DNA of 35,474 bases from Clostridiales bacterium (lineage in GTDB: Bacteria; Bacillota; Clostridia; Monoglobales; Monoglobaceae), in the NCBI GenBank assembly GCA_016303265.1, contig JAEDLZ010000004.1, positions 1-35,474 on the forward strand, given 5' to 3'. Shown here piece after piece: positions 1-7,318 of the stretch. Both the position numbers and the translations under genes were made by a program. The notes beneath the pieces were generated by a model. It searched no databases. It was given only the letters and a program-made list of their open reading frames with translations, and was not told where the DNA came from. Positions within the stretch are counted from its first letter, which is position 1, and each line of letters begins with the position of its first letter.

Positions 1-1397
1 GTATCGGCGACTTATACAACTTTAAGCTCGCCCCGTCGCTGACCTTGGGCTGCGGCTCATGGGGAGGAAACTCCGTTTCCGAGAATGTTGGTGTTAAACA
101 CCTTATCAATATAAAAACAGTCGCAGAGAGAAGGGAAAATATGCTGTGGTTCAGAGCCCCCGAAAAGGTATATATAAAGAAAGGCTGTCTGCCGGTTGCT
201 CTTGATGAGCTTAAAACCGTTATGGGCAAGAAAAAGGCATTTATCGTTACCGACCAATTTTTATACAGCAACGGTTATGTTAAGCCGATAACAGATAAAC
301 TCAACGAAATGGGCATCGCCCACACCTGCTTCTTTGATGTTGCTCCCGATCCGACTCTTGAATGTGCAATACGGGGCGCAGAGCAGATGAAGGCGTTTGA
401 GCCTGATGTTATCATCGCTTTGGGCGGCGGCTCTGCTATGGACGCCGGGAAGATTATGTGGGTTCTCTACGAACATCCGGAGGCTGACTTTATGGATATG
501 GCTATGCGCTTTGTTGATATTCGCAAGCGTATTTACACCTTCCCGAAAATGGGCGAAAAAGCATACTTTATCGCAGTGCCTACCTCGGCAGGTACAGGCT
601 CTGAGGTTACTCCTTTCGCAGTTATCACCGATGAAAAGACAGGCGTTAAGTATCCGCTTGCGGACTATGAGCTGCTTCCCAATATGGCAATTATAGATAC
701 CGATTTCCATATGAGCGCTCCGAAGGGTCTTACAGCGGCTTCAGGTATTGACGCTGTTACCCATGCCCTTGAGGCATACGCTTCCATGATGGCGACCGAC
801 TATACGGACGGTCTGGCGCTCCGCGCTCTTAAGGTAATTTTTGAATATCTGCCCCGTGCTTACGATAACGGGTCAAACGATGTTGAGGCAAGAGAAAAAA
901 TGGCAAACGCTGCCACAATGGCAGGTATGGCTTTTGCAAATGCCTTTTTGGGCGTCTGCCACTCTATGGCGCATAAGCTGGGTGCCTTCCATCATCTTCC
1001 CCACGGCGTTGCCAACGCCCTGATGATTGACGAGGTTATCCGCTTTAACTCTTCCGAAGTTCCCGCAAAAATGGGTACCTTCCCGCAGTATGACCATCCA
1101 CACACCATGGCTCGCTACGCTGAGGTTGCCGATTATCTCGGTCTCGGCGGAAAGACGGATTCCGAAAAGGTTGAAAACCTCATTAAAGCTATTGATGAGC
1201 TTAAGGCAAGGGTCGGCATTAAAACAACCATAAAGGAATATGTTCCGGATGAGAAGGATTTCTTAAACCGTCTTGACGTAATGGTCGAACAGGCGTTTGA
1301 CGATCAGTGCACAGGCGCAAATCCGAGATATCCGCTTATGAGCGAGATTAAACAGATGTATCTTAACGCTTACTACGGCGAGCATAAGGATGTATAA
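1..1397 (+). CDS. adhE: Bifunctional aldehyde-alcohol dehydrogenase AdhE, C-terminal part (5' end outside window)
   Basis: The frame is open from the window edge (first whole codon at position 3), so this is the last 464 codons of a longer gene and not a gene starting at the internal ATG at 45. The first visible residues (IGDLYNFKLAPSLTLGCGSW) and the following GGNSVSENVG match the linker between the two halves of AdhE. The rest is the iron-dependent alcohol dehydrogenase domain: the GGGSAMDAGKIMW nucleotide-binding loop, PTSAGTGSEVTPFAV, then metal-ligand regions GIDAVTHALEAY and CHSMAHKLGAFHHLPHG with the expected Asp/His residues. The C-terminus FDDQCTGANPRYPL is typical. AdhE reduces acetyl-CoA to acetaldehyde and then ethanol with NADH and forms cytosolic spirosomes. 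The missing N-terminal half should be the CoA-acylating aldehyde dehydrogenase. The next gene starts 19 bases downstream, suggesting cotranscription with the kinase. Confidence 0.96.
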   Translation, partial: IGDLYNFKLAPSLTLGCGSWGGNSVSENVGVKHLINIKTVAERRENMLWFRAPEKVYIKKGCLPVALDELKTVMGKKKAFIVTDQFLYSNGYVKPITDKLNEMGIAHTCFFDVAPDPTLECAIRGAEQMKAFEPDVIIALGGGSAMDAGKIMWVLYEHPEADFMDMAMRFVDIRKRIYTFPKMGEKAYFIAVPTSAGTGSEVTPFAVITDEKTGVKYPLADYELLPNMAIIDTDFHMSAPKGLTAASGIDAVTHALEAYASMMATDYTDGLALRALKVIFEYLPRAYDNGSNDVEAREKMANAATMAGMAFANAFLGVCHSMAHKLGAFHHLPHGVANALMIDEVIRFNSSEVPAKMGTFPQYDHPHTMARYAEVADYLGLGGKTDSEKVENLIKAIDELKARVGIKTTIKEYVPDEKDFLNRLDVMVEQAFDDQCTGANPRYPLMSEIKQMYLNAYYGEHKDV

Positions 1398-1416
1398 TAT
1401 AAGGAGGGGAAAAATT

Positions 1417-2166
1417 ATGAAATTGGATCGTGTTATTGCAGTAAGAAACGCAAAAACCATATACCGTGACGGTGACAGATGCGTAAAGGTTTTTAATGAA
1501 AACTATTCAAAGGCAGATGTCCTCAACGAGGCTCTTAATCAGGCAAGAATTGAGGAAACCGGACTGAATATCCCGAAAATTCTTGAAGTAACCATGCTTG
1601 ACGGAAAGTGGGCTATCATCTCGGAATATATCGAGGGAAAAACCCTTGCGCAGCTTATGCAGGAAAATCCCGAAAAGAAGGAAGAATATCTCAATTTGTT
1701 CGTTGATTTGCAGCTTGATATGCATTCCAAGACCTGTCCGCTACTCAATAAGCTGAAGGACAAAATGAGTGCCAAAATCGCCAAGGCGGAGCTGGACGCA
1801 ACCACCCGCTACGACCTTCATACCCGTCTTGAGGGTATGCCTAAGCACAATAAGGTTTGCCACGGCGATTTCAACCCGTCAAATATTATTATTACCAACG
1901 ACGGCAAACCATACATTATCGACTGGTCACACGCAACCCAGGGCAACGCCTCCGCCGATGCGGCAAGAACCTATCTTTTGTTCTGGCTGGGCGGCGATAT
2001 TGACGGCGCAGAAAAGTATCTCAACCTGTTCTGCAGCAAGAGCGATACCGCAAAGCAGTATGTTCAGAAATGGATGCCGATTGTTGCGGCTTCCCAGTCG
2101 GTTAAGGGCAACGAGAAAGAACGGGAGTTCCTGCTGTCGTGGGTTGATGTTGTTGATTACGAATAA
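1417..2166 (+). CDS. APH/choline-kinase-fold phosphotransferase
   Basis: A 249-residue protein of the aminoglycoside phosphotransferase / choline kinase superfamily. The catalytic loop is HGDFNPSN (residues 149-156) and the metal-binding IDW has Asp169, the DFG equivalent. VKVF around Lys24 and the acidic residue near 38 fit the N-lobe ATP site, though the N-lobe is short. The start is the ATG at 1417, behind AAGGAGGGG at 1401; an upstream in-frame ATG at 1390 lies inside the adhE end and has no site. The substrate cannot be read from sequence: it may be a small molecule (amino sugar, choline, thioribose-like) or, as for other members of this fold, a protein. The position between adhE and a hydrogenase operon that encodes a PP2C phosphatase makes a regulatory role possible, but that is inference only. 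It is unlikely to be a true antibiotic-resistance gene, since it sits in a metabolic locus. Confidence 0.85.
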   Translation: MKLDRVIAVRNAKTIYRDGDRCVKVFNENYSKADVLNEALNQARIEETGLNIPKILEVTMLDGKWAIISEYIEGKTLAQLMQENPEKKEEYLNLFVDLQLDMHSKTCPLLNKLKDKMSAKIAKAELDATTRYDLHTRLEGMPKHNKVCHGDFNPSNIIITNDGKPYIIDWSHATQGNASADAARTYLLFWLGGDIDGAEKYLNLFCSKSDTAKQYVQKWMPIVAASQSVKGNEKEREFLLSWVDVVDYE

Positions 2167-2287
2167 TAATCAGGCGGCGGCTTACCCGGTCGGTAATTTC
2201 TTATCGGGGGCTTTGAGCCGTAATAAGCCGGCAGGCTTAAGCGCCGTTAAAGCGGCGTACTGCCCCATTATTTAAAAAGTAAGCTCT

Positions 2288-2313
2288 CCCCGCCCGGCGG
2301 GCGGGGGACATCT
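2288..2313. repeat. Intergenic GC-rich palindrome with shared 3' tail
   Basis: An 8-bp perfect stem, CCCCGCCC/GGGCGGGG with a 3-base loop (2288-2306), sits in the 179-base gap between the kinase and the ferredoxin gene. The 14 bases GGCGGGGGACATCT (2300-2313) recur exactly, again straight after a CCGCC/GGCGG palindrome, at 25924-25937. It therefore looks like a dispersed repeat and not a simple terminator, and no T-run follows. The preceding stretch, 2167-2280, is GC-rich with small hairpins and no convincing gene. Confidence 0.55.
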
Positions 2314-2345
2314 TGCTTCTATTTATAATACAAGGAGAGATAAAA

Positions 2346-2600
2346 ATGAAAGTAACAGTTTGTATTGGGTCTTCCTGCCACATTAAAGGGTCACGGCAGG
2401 TTGTTGAACAGCTTCAGCGCCTTATTGCCGATAACGGTATCGGAGATAAGGTTGAGCTGGGCGGCACATTTTGTATGGGCAAATGTCAGCAGGGTGTTTG
2501 CGTAACCGTTGACGGTGCGTTTCATTCTGTAGGCCCCGAGAGCGTAACGGAATTTTTTAACAGCTGTATTCTTGACGGAATCAAAAACGAAAGTGAGTGA
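2346..2600 (+). CDS. Thioredoxin-like [2Fe-2S] ferredoxin (NuoE/HydC type; HfsA-like)
   Basis: An 84-residue protein with the thioredoxin-like [2Fe-2S] cysteine pattern: CIGSSC near the N-terminus (Cys6, Cys11) and CMGKC in the middle. It is much shorter than full NuoE or HydC subunits and consists essentially of the cluster-binding domain. The start is the ATG at 2346 with AAGGAG at 2332-2337; an upstream in-frame start at 2313 has no ribosome binding site. The stop overlaps the next start (TGATG), so translation is probably coupled to the sensory hydrogenase. No NuoF-like flavoprotein accompanies it, so it is not part of a complete electron-bifurcating HydABC set. It more likely passes electrons to or from the neighbouring hydrogenase-like proteins. 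The position corresponds to the first gene of hfs-type operons. Confidence 0.88.
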   Translation: MKVTVCIGSSCHIKGSRQVVEQLQRLIADNGIGDKVELGGTFCMGKCQQGVCVTVDGAFHSVGPESVTEFFNSCILDGIKNESE

Positions 2601-4282
2601 TGGCTGTGCCAAACTGTCTTGCTTTAAAAAAATCAAACTGCAAAAACTGTTATAAATGTATACGGCACTGTCCCGTAAAGTCCATTCGCTTTTCAGGGAA
2701 CCAGGCACATATCATCGGCAATGAGTGTATCCTTTGCGGACATTGCTTTGTGGTGTGTCCGCAAAACGCAAAGGAGATTGTTGACGGAACGGAAAAGGTG
2801 CGCGTGCTTCTCCAGAGCGGAGAGAAGGTCGTTGTCAGCCTTGCACCGTCATTTATCGCAAATTATGACGGCGTCGGGATAGATTCTATGCGGAAAGCTC
2901 TGAAAAAGCTGGGCTTTTACGACGCAGAGGAAACAGCAATCGGCGCAACAATCGTGAAAACGGAGTACGAAAGACTTCTTCATGAGGAAAGCAGGGATAT
3001 TGTTATTTCCTCCTGCTGTCACAGCGTAAACCTTCTTATTCAGAAATATTTCCCAAAAGAACTGGAATTTCTTGCAGATGTTCTTTCACCCATGCAGGCG
3101 CATTGCAATGATATAAAGCAGCGTATTCCGGGAGCGAAAACAGTTTTCATAGGTCCCTGCGTCGCTAAAAAGGACGAGGCGGAGCATTATGAGGGAATCG
3201 TTGACGCCGTTCTGACCTTTGAGGAGCTGACAAACTGGCTGAAATCGGAAAATATCGAGTTAGACCGTGAAATTATCCCCGAAGATAACAGCCGTGCGAG
3301 ATTCTTCCCGACAACGGGCGGTATTTTAAAAACCATGACTAAAAATGAGCCGGGCTATTCCTATATGGCAATTGACGGTGTGGAAAACTGCATTGCAGCC
3401 CTCAGAGATATTGAAGACGGAAAAATACATAAATGTTTCATTGAGATGTCGGCATGTTCGGGAAGCTGCGTAGGCGGGCCTGTAATGGAAAAATATCACC
3501 GCAGTCCGGTCAAAGATTATATGGCGGTTGCCGGCTTTGCCGGGAAAAAGGACTTTGAGGTAAATCAGCCCGATAATACAGCTCTTAGAAAGAACTTTGA
3601 GTATATCGAAAAGAAGGCCGCAATGCCCACAGAATCCGAAATCATGAATATTCTGCGCCAGATGGGCAAGTTCAAGCCCTCTCAGGAGCTTAACTGCGGT
3701 TCCTGCGGCTATGATACCTGCCGCGAGAAAGCTATTGCAATCTACCAGGGCAAGGCGGAAATTTCCATGTGTCTGCCGTTTCTTAAGGACAAGGCAGAAA
3801 GCTTTTCGGATACAATCGTCAGAAACACGCCCAACGGAATTATCGTTTTGAACGATATGCTTGAGGTACAGCAAATCAACAAAGCGGCCCTTGATATTAT
3901 GAATCTTCGCTCACCAAGCGATATACTCGGGGATCAGGTGGTTCGTATTCTTGACCCGAAGGTATTTATCGATGTTCAGAAAAGCGGTATGGGCGTTTAT
4001 AACGAGCGAGTCTATCTTGCCGAATATAAGCGTTATGTTGAGCAGACGATTGTCCCCGACCGTGACAGCCATATGCTTATCTGCCTTATGAGCGATGTCA
4101 CCGAAGAGGAAAATGAGCGTGAGAAAAAGGAGGCCATAAGCCGCCAGACAGTTGAAGTTGCCGATAAGGTCGTTGATAAACAGATGCGCATAGTTCAGGA
4201 AATCGCGTCGCTTCTCGGCGAAACGGCGGCGGAAACAAAAATTGCACTATCGAAATTAAAGGAGTCAATTGCCGATGAATGA
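2600..4282 (+). CDS. hfsB: PAS-domain sensory-type [FeFe]-hydrogenase (HydS/HfsB)
   Basis: A 560-residue protein with four parts. Residues 14-24 and 43-53 carry two CxxCxxCxxxCP 4Fe-4S motifs. Residues ~65-315 form the [FeFe]-hydrogenase H-domain with three loops: L1 SSCCH (Cys139/140), L2 GPCVAKKDE (Cys187), L3 SACSGSCVGG (Cys286/290). Residues 366-391 hold CGSCGYDTC plus Cys391, a further Fe-S module. Residues ~400-500 are a PAS domain (ending LMSDVTEEE), followed by a helical tail. All four cysteines expected to hold the H-cluster are present, but the surrounding residues differ from catalytic enzymes. This architecture is that of group C sensory hydrogenases and of HfsB in Thermoanaerobacterium saccharolyticum. 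It probably senses H2 or redox state in the cytoplasm and signals to the phosphatase encoded next. The start is the ATG at 2600 within TGATG; a GTG directly before it is possible. Confidence 0.92.
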   Translation: MAVPNCLALKKSNCKNCYKCIRHCPVKSIRFSGNQAHIIGNECILCGHCFVVCPQNAKEIVDGTEKVRVLLQSGEKVVVSLAPSFIANYDGVGIDSMRKALKKLGFYDAEETAIGATIVKTEYERLLHEESRDIVISSCCHSVNLLIQKYFPKELEFLADVLSPMQAHCNDIKQRIPGAKTVFIGPCVAKKDEAEHYEGIVDAVLTFEELTNWLKSENIELDREIIPEDNSRARFFPTTGGILKTMTKNEPGYSYMAIDGVENCIAALRDIEDGKIHKCFIEMSACSGSCVGGPVMEKYHRSPVKDYMAVAGFAGKKDFEVNQPDNTALRKNFEYIEKKAAMPTESEIMNILRQMGKFKPSQELNCGSCGYDTCREKAIAIYQGKAEISMCLPFLKDKAESFSDTIVRNTPNGIIVLNDMLEVQQINKAALDIMNLRSPSDILGDQVVRILDPKVFIDVQKSGMGVYNERVYLAEYKRYVEQTIVPDRDSHMLICLMSDVTEEENEREKKEAISRQTVEVADKVVDKQMRIVQEIASLLGETAAETKIALSKLKESIADE

Positions 4283-5447
4283 TTTATGTGCTGATATCGG
4301 ATACAAAAGTATAAACCATATCGGTGAGCAGCTTTGCGGCGACCATGTTGATGTTGTTGAACAGGACGAAAACTCGTCCGTAATTGTTTTGGCAGATGGG
4401 CTTGGCAGCGGAGTAAAGGCAAGTATTCTGTCCACTCTCACCTCCAAAATCATTTCCACAATGATGGCGGCAGGACTGGCGCTTGAGGAGTGTGTTTCCA
4501 CTATTGCGGCAACGCTTCCGGTATGCTCCGTCAGAGGTGTGGCATACTCTACATTTACGATTATACATCTGGTTGACAACGATACGGCAGAGCTTATTCA
4601 GTATGACAACCCCCATGTTATTCTTATTCGTGATTTTGAGGTGAGCGACTATCCCAAAACCGAAATGAATATCGGCGGCAAAAAGATTTATCAGTCGGTC
4701 ATCAAGCTTCGCGAGAATGATGAGCTTATTGCCATGAGCGACGGCTGTCCTCATGCGGGGATAGGCATAGGCTATAACTTCGGATGGAAAACCGAGGACA
4801 TTGCGTCATATATGGCGGCCGTTGCGCCTGCCGGGTACACGGCGAAAACGCTTTCGACGATGCTCGTTGACGAATGTAATAAGCTGTACGGCGGACAGCC
4901 GGGCGACGATGTTACCGCCTGCGTTGTGAAAATCCGCAAGCGTGAGCCTATGAATCTGCTTTTCGGGCCGCCCTCCAACCGTGACGACTGCGACCGTATG
5001 ATGAGTCTGTTTTTCTCAAAAGAGGGCAAGCATATCATCTGCGGCGGCACAACCTCGTCCATCGCGGCGAAATATCTCGGCAAAACCGTGAAAGCAAGCC
5101 TATCCTTTGAGCGCAGCGATATTCCTCCCATTGCCGAAATTGACGGCGTGGATTTAGTGACCGAGGGCGTTATTACCGTGAACAAGGTGGTGGAATACGC
5201 AAAGGATTATATCGGCGAGAATAAGCTTTACGAGCAATGGGGCTTTAAGCACGACGGAGCTTCGCTTATCAGCCGCCTTTTGTTTGAAGAAGCGACCGAC
5301 ATCAACTTTTATGTAGGCAGAGCCATCAATCCGGCGCATCAGAATCCTGATTTGCCCATTACATTCAGTATTAAGATGAATTTGGTAGAAGAGCTGTCTG
5401 CCTGCCTGAAGAAAATGGGTAAACGAATTAAAGTCAGCTATTTTTAA
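4275..5447 (+). CDS. SpoIIE-family PP2C phosphatase with extra C-terminal domain (hfs operon)
   Basis: A 390-residue protein. The first ~220 residues are a SpoIIE/PP2C phosphatase domain, with metal-binding aspartates in LADGLGSG (Asp41), MSDG (Asp156) and PGDDVT (Asp211/212). It has no membrane segments, unlike SpoIIE proper. Residues ~225-390 form a separate domain that I do not recognise; it begins at MNLLFGPPSNRDD and includes a GGTTSS turn. The ATG at 4275 overlaps the end of the PAS-hydrogenase gene by 8 bases and has AAAGGAG 10 bases upstream, so the two are translationally coupled. A PP2C phosphatase beside a PAS hydrogenase is the known arrangement in hfs-type and HydS loci. The likely role is Ser/Thr dephosphorylation of a partner in response to the sensor. 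The target is unknown. Confidence 0.9.
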   Translation: MNDLCADIGYKSINHIGEQLCGDHVDVVEQDENSSVIVLADGLGSGVKASILSTLTSKIISTMMAAGLALEECVSTIAATLPVCSVRGVAYSTFTIIHLVDNDTAELIQYDNPHVILIRDFEVSDYPKTEMNIGGKKIYQSVIKLRENDELIAMSDGCPHAGIGIGYNFGWKTEDIASYMAAVAPAGYTAKTLSTMLVDECNKLYGGQPGDDVTACVVKIRKREPMNLLFGPPSNRDDCDRMMSLFFSKEGKHIICGGTTSSIAAKYLGKTVKASLSFERSDIPPIAEIDGVDLVTEGVITVNKVVEYAKDYIGENKLYEQWGFKHDGASLISRLLFEEATDINFYVGRAINPAHQNPDLPITFSIKMNLVEELSACLKKMGKRIKVSYF

Positions 5448-5456
5448 AGATAATAT

Positions 5457-5487
5457 ATGACATTTTTCGACAAAAATTGCGTATTAT
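5457..5487 (+). promoter_or_regulatory. Possible promoter with embedded Spo0A box upstream of the group B hydrogenase
   Basis: ATGACA (5457-5462) and TATTAT (5482-5487) each match sigma-A hexamers at 5 of 6 positions, but the spacing of 19 is long. The spacer contains TTCGACA (5466-5472), a perfect Spo0A-box heptamer. A 7-mer like this is expected about four times by chance in a window this size. The 136-base gap after the tightly packed upstream genes fits an internal promoter. Confidence 0.3.
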
Positions 5488-5583
5488 GCTTAAATATCTG
5501 CATTTATTGCCTTATCCTGCCCACGGGTGAGGGGCGACAAGATTTGTGATTACTTTGTGGGCGGAAAGACTGTGGAGATTGAT

Positions 5584-7008
5584 ATGAGAAAATTTGATAC
5601 AAAGGTACAGCATTTAAAGTATAAAGTACTGCGTGAGGTTGCACGCCATTCATGGAACGATACCCTGCTTGAAAATGTATCGGAAATTCCGAAAATGATT
5701 GTTCCCGGCAAAACGCCGACCATGCGCTGTTGCGTTTATAAGGAGCGCGCAATTCTTTCGGAAAGGATTAAAATTGCCATGGGCGGCAATAAGGATAACC
5801 CGAATGTGATTGAGGTTATCGATATAGCCTGCGACGAATGTCCTGCGGCGGGATACGAGGTGACCGATTCCTGCCGGGGCTGCCTTGCACACCGCTGTGA
5901 GGATGTATGCCGCCGGGGCGCCATTTCCTTCGACCACAATCATGTGGCGCACATTGATAAGACAAAATGTGTAGAATGCGGTCAGTGCGCAAAGGTCTGC
6001 CCATATACCGCAATTGTTAACCGCAAGCGGCCCTGCCAGAACGCCTGCAAAATCAAGGCAATTTCCATCAATGAGGATAACGCGGCTTCAATTGACAACG
6101 ACAAGTGCATTTCGTGCGGAGCGTGCGTTTATCAGTGTCCTTTTGGTGCGATTATGGATAAGTCCTTTATACTGAATGTGATTGACCTGCTGAAAAAGAG
6201 CCAACAGGGCGGAAATTACAGGCTCTATGCCCTTGTTGCACCCTCTATTTCAAGTCAGTTCACCTATGCAAAGCTCGGTCAGGTTATAACCGGTCTTAAG
6301 GAGCTCGGCTTTCACACTGTGGTTGAGGCGGCTCTCGGTGCGGATATGGTAGCACAAGCCGAATCAAAAGAGCTTGCCGAAAAAGGATTTCTGACAAGCT
6401 CCTGCTGCCCGGCATTTGTTTCCTATGTAAAGTCTGCCTTCCCGGATTTAGCGCCTTACATTTCGCACAATCTTTCACCGATGGCAACTTTGGCAAAATA
6501 TATTAAAGAAACCACCGAAAATGCAAAAATTGTCTTTATCGGTCCCTGCACCGCCAAAAAAGCGGAGGTACAGCTTGAAAGTGTAAAGCCCTATGTAGAC
6601 GCCGCGCTGACCTTCGAGGAGCTTCAGGCGCTTTTCGACAGCCGCGATATAGATATTACGACTCTTGAAGAGGGGGTTCTTGACAACGCTTCTTATTTCG
6701 GCAGAATTTTTGCCCGCTGCGGCGGACTTTCGGACGCTGTGGCACAAGGTCTTAAAGAGCAGGGCATAACGGACTTTGAACTGAAAGCGTGTTCCTGCGA
6801 CGGTATCGAGGAATGCAAAGCGGCATTGCTTAAAAAGAGCAAAAATGTACTTAATGCCAACTTTATAGAAGGTATGGCGTGTATCGGCGGCTGTATCGGC
6901 GGCGCAGGCTGTCTGACTCACGGCGAAAAGAACAAAGCCCAGGTTGACGAGTACGGCAGACAGGCTCTTGAAAAGACTATTTCCGACGCTGTTTCGGTGC
7001 TGAAATAG
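5584..7008 (+). CDS. hfsD: Group B [FeFe]-hydrogenase (HfsD-like)
   Basis: A 474-residue protein. The N-terminus, MRKFDTKVQHLKYKVLREVA, is characteristic of group B [FeFe]-hydrogenases. Fe-S motifs follow: CRGCLAHRCEDVC (97-109), CVECGQCAKVCP (129-140), CQNAC (151-155) and CISCGACVYQCP (175-186). The H-domain has L1 TSSCCPAF (Cys274/275), L2 IGPCTAKKAE (Cys322) and L3 GMACIGGCIGG (Cys433/437). L2 has Gly-Pro-Cys where group A enzymes have Met-Pro-Cys, as in group B. The ATG at 5584 has GGAG 7 bases upstream and fits the family start; a GTG at 5527 would add 19 unrelated residues. It should catalyse H2 production or uptake with ferredoxin in the cytosol. With the PAS hydrogenase it makes the two-hydrogenase set seen in the hfs operon. 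A perfect hairpin terminator lies 155 bases downstream. Confidence 0.92.
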   Translation: MRKFDTKVQHLKYKVLREVARHSWNDTLLENVSEIPKMIVPGKTPTMRCCVYKERAILSERIKIAMGGNKDNPNVIEVIDIACDECPAAGYEVTDSCRGCLAHRCEDVCRRGAISFDHNHVAHIDKTKCVECGQCAKVCPYTAIVNRKRPCQNACKIKAISINEDNAASIDNDKCISCGACVYQCPFGAIMDKSFILNVIDLLKKSQQGGNYRLYALVAPSISSQFTYAKLGQVITGLKELGFHTVVEAALGADMVAQAESKELAEKGFLTSSCCPAFVSYVKSAFPDLAPYISHNLSPMATLAKYIKETTENAKIVFIGPCTAKKAEVQLESVKPYVDAALTFEELQALFDSRDIDITTLEEGVLDNASYFGRIFARCGGLSDAVAQGLKEQGITDFELKACSCDGIEECKAALLKKSKNVLNANFIEGMACIGGCIGGAGCLTHGEKNKAQVDEYGRQALEKTISDAVSVLK

Positions 7009-7163
7009 ATATTTCTTTCCAAAGGGAGCAAGTCCCCTTGTGAAGAAATATACATAACCGTATTGTCCCTTTCTCAGGCTGCGCACCAACAACTGTGGGA
7101 TATTAGGCTGCGCATCGGTTAACCACTTTTTCGGTTATGCAACTGTTGTGAGGATTTAGTGTA
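7009..7163. other. Intergenic hairpin and short direct repeats
   Basis: No gene is supported between 7009 and 7318. ATATTTCTT (7009-7017) pairs with AAGAAATAT (7043-7051), with an inner AAGGG/CCCTT stem; the large imperfect hairpin follows the hydrogenase stop directly and lacks a T-run. GGCTGCGCA occurs twice (7078-7086 and 7110-7118), and ATAACCG (7054) is complementary to CGGTTAT (7131). The function is unknown. 7200-7318 is T-rich on the + strand and has a degenerate 9-base repeat (CCCGTTGTT). Confidence 0.4.
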
Positions 7164-7199
7164 CCAAAAAGAGGCGGAAATTTTTCCGCCTCTTTTTGG
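7164..7199. terminator. Bidirectional intrinsic terminator between hfsD and spoIIE
   Basis: A perfect 17-bp inverted repeat: CCAAAAAGAGGCGGAAA at 7164-7180 pairs with 7183-7199 across a TT loop. A5/T5 tracts on the outer arms let it work in both directions. It lies between convergent genes, the hydrogenase (+) and spoIIE (-). Confidence 0.85.
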
Positions 7200-7318
7200 T
7201 TGTTTTCCCATAGTTGCCATTTCCTCTTTGTTCCAGTTGACCCCGTTGTTCCCGTTGTTTTTGCCATTTCTATTTATTTTTTCGACTTTTTTCATCTTTA
7301 TTCGCTTTACTCCATATT

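Noticed and set aside
45..1397. Stand-alone iron alcohol dehydrogenase gene starting at the ATG at 45.
   Set aside because: The reading frame is open to the window edge and the upstream residues match the AdhE linker, so it is the 3' part of adhE.
1417..2166. Antibiotic-resistance aminoglycoside kinase.
   Set aside because: The catalytic motifs only show the fold, and the metabolic neighbourhood and shared base composition argue against an acquired resistance gene.
2324..2329. TATAAT just before the ferredoxin gene as a promoter -10.
   Set aside because: No -35 at a suitable distance, and the transcript would start inside the ribosome binding site.
2597..4282. The PAS protein as an ordinary catalytic hydrogenase large subunit.
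   Set aside because: The PAS domain, the extra Fe-S module and the changed H-cluster loops fit the sensory group better, though low activity is not excluded.
7119..7295. A 58-codon frame on the - strand just after spoIIE, beginning MKKVEKINRNGKNNG with an Asn/Gly repeat like the 36-residue peptide.
   Set aside because: The ribosome binding site is weak and far away, and the frame runs straight through the perfect 17-bp terminator at 7164-7199.
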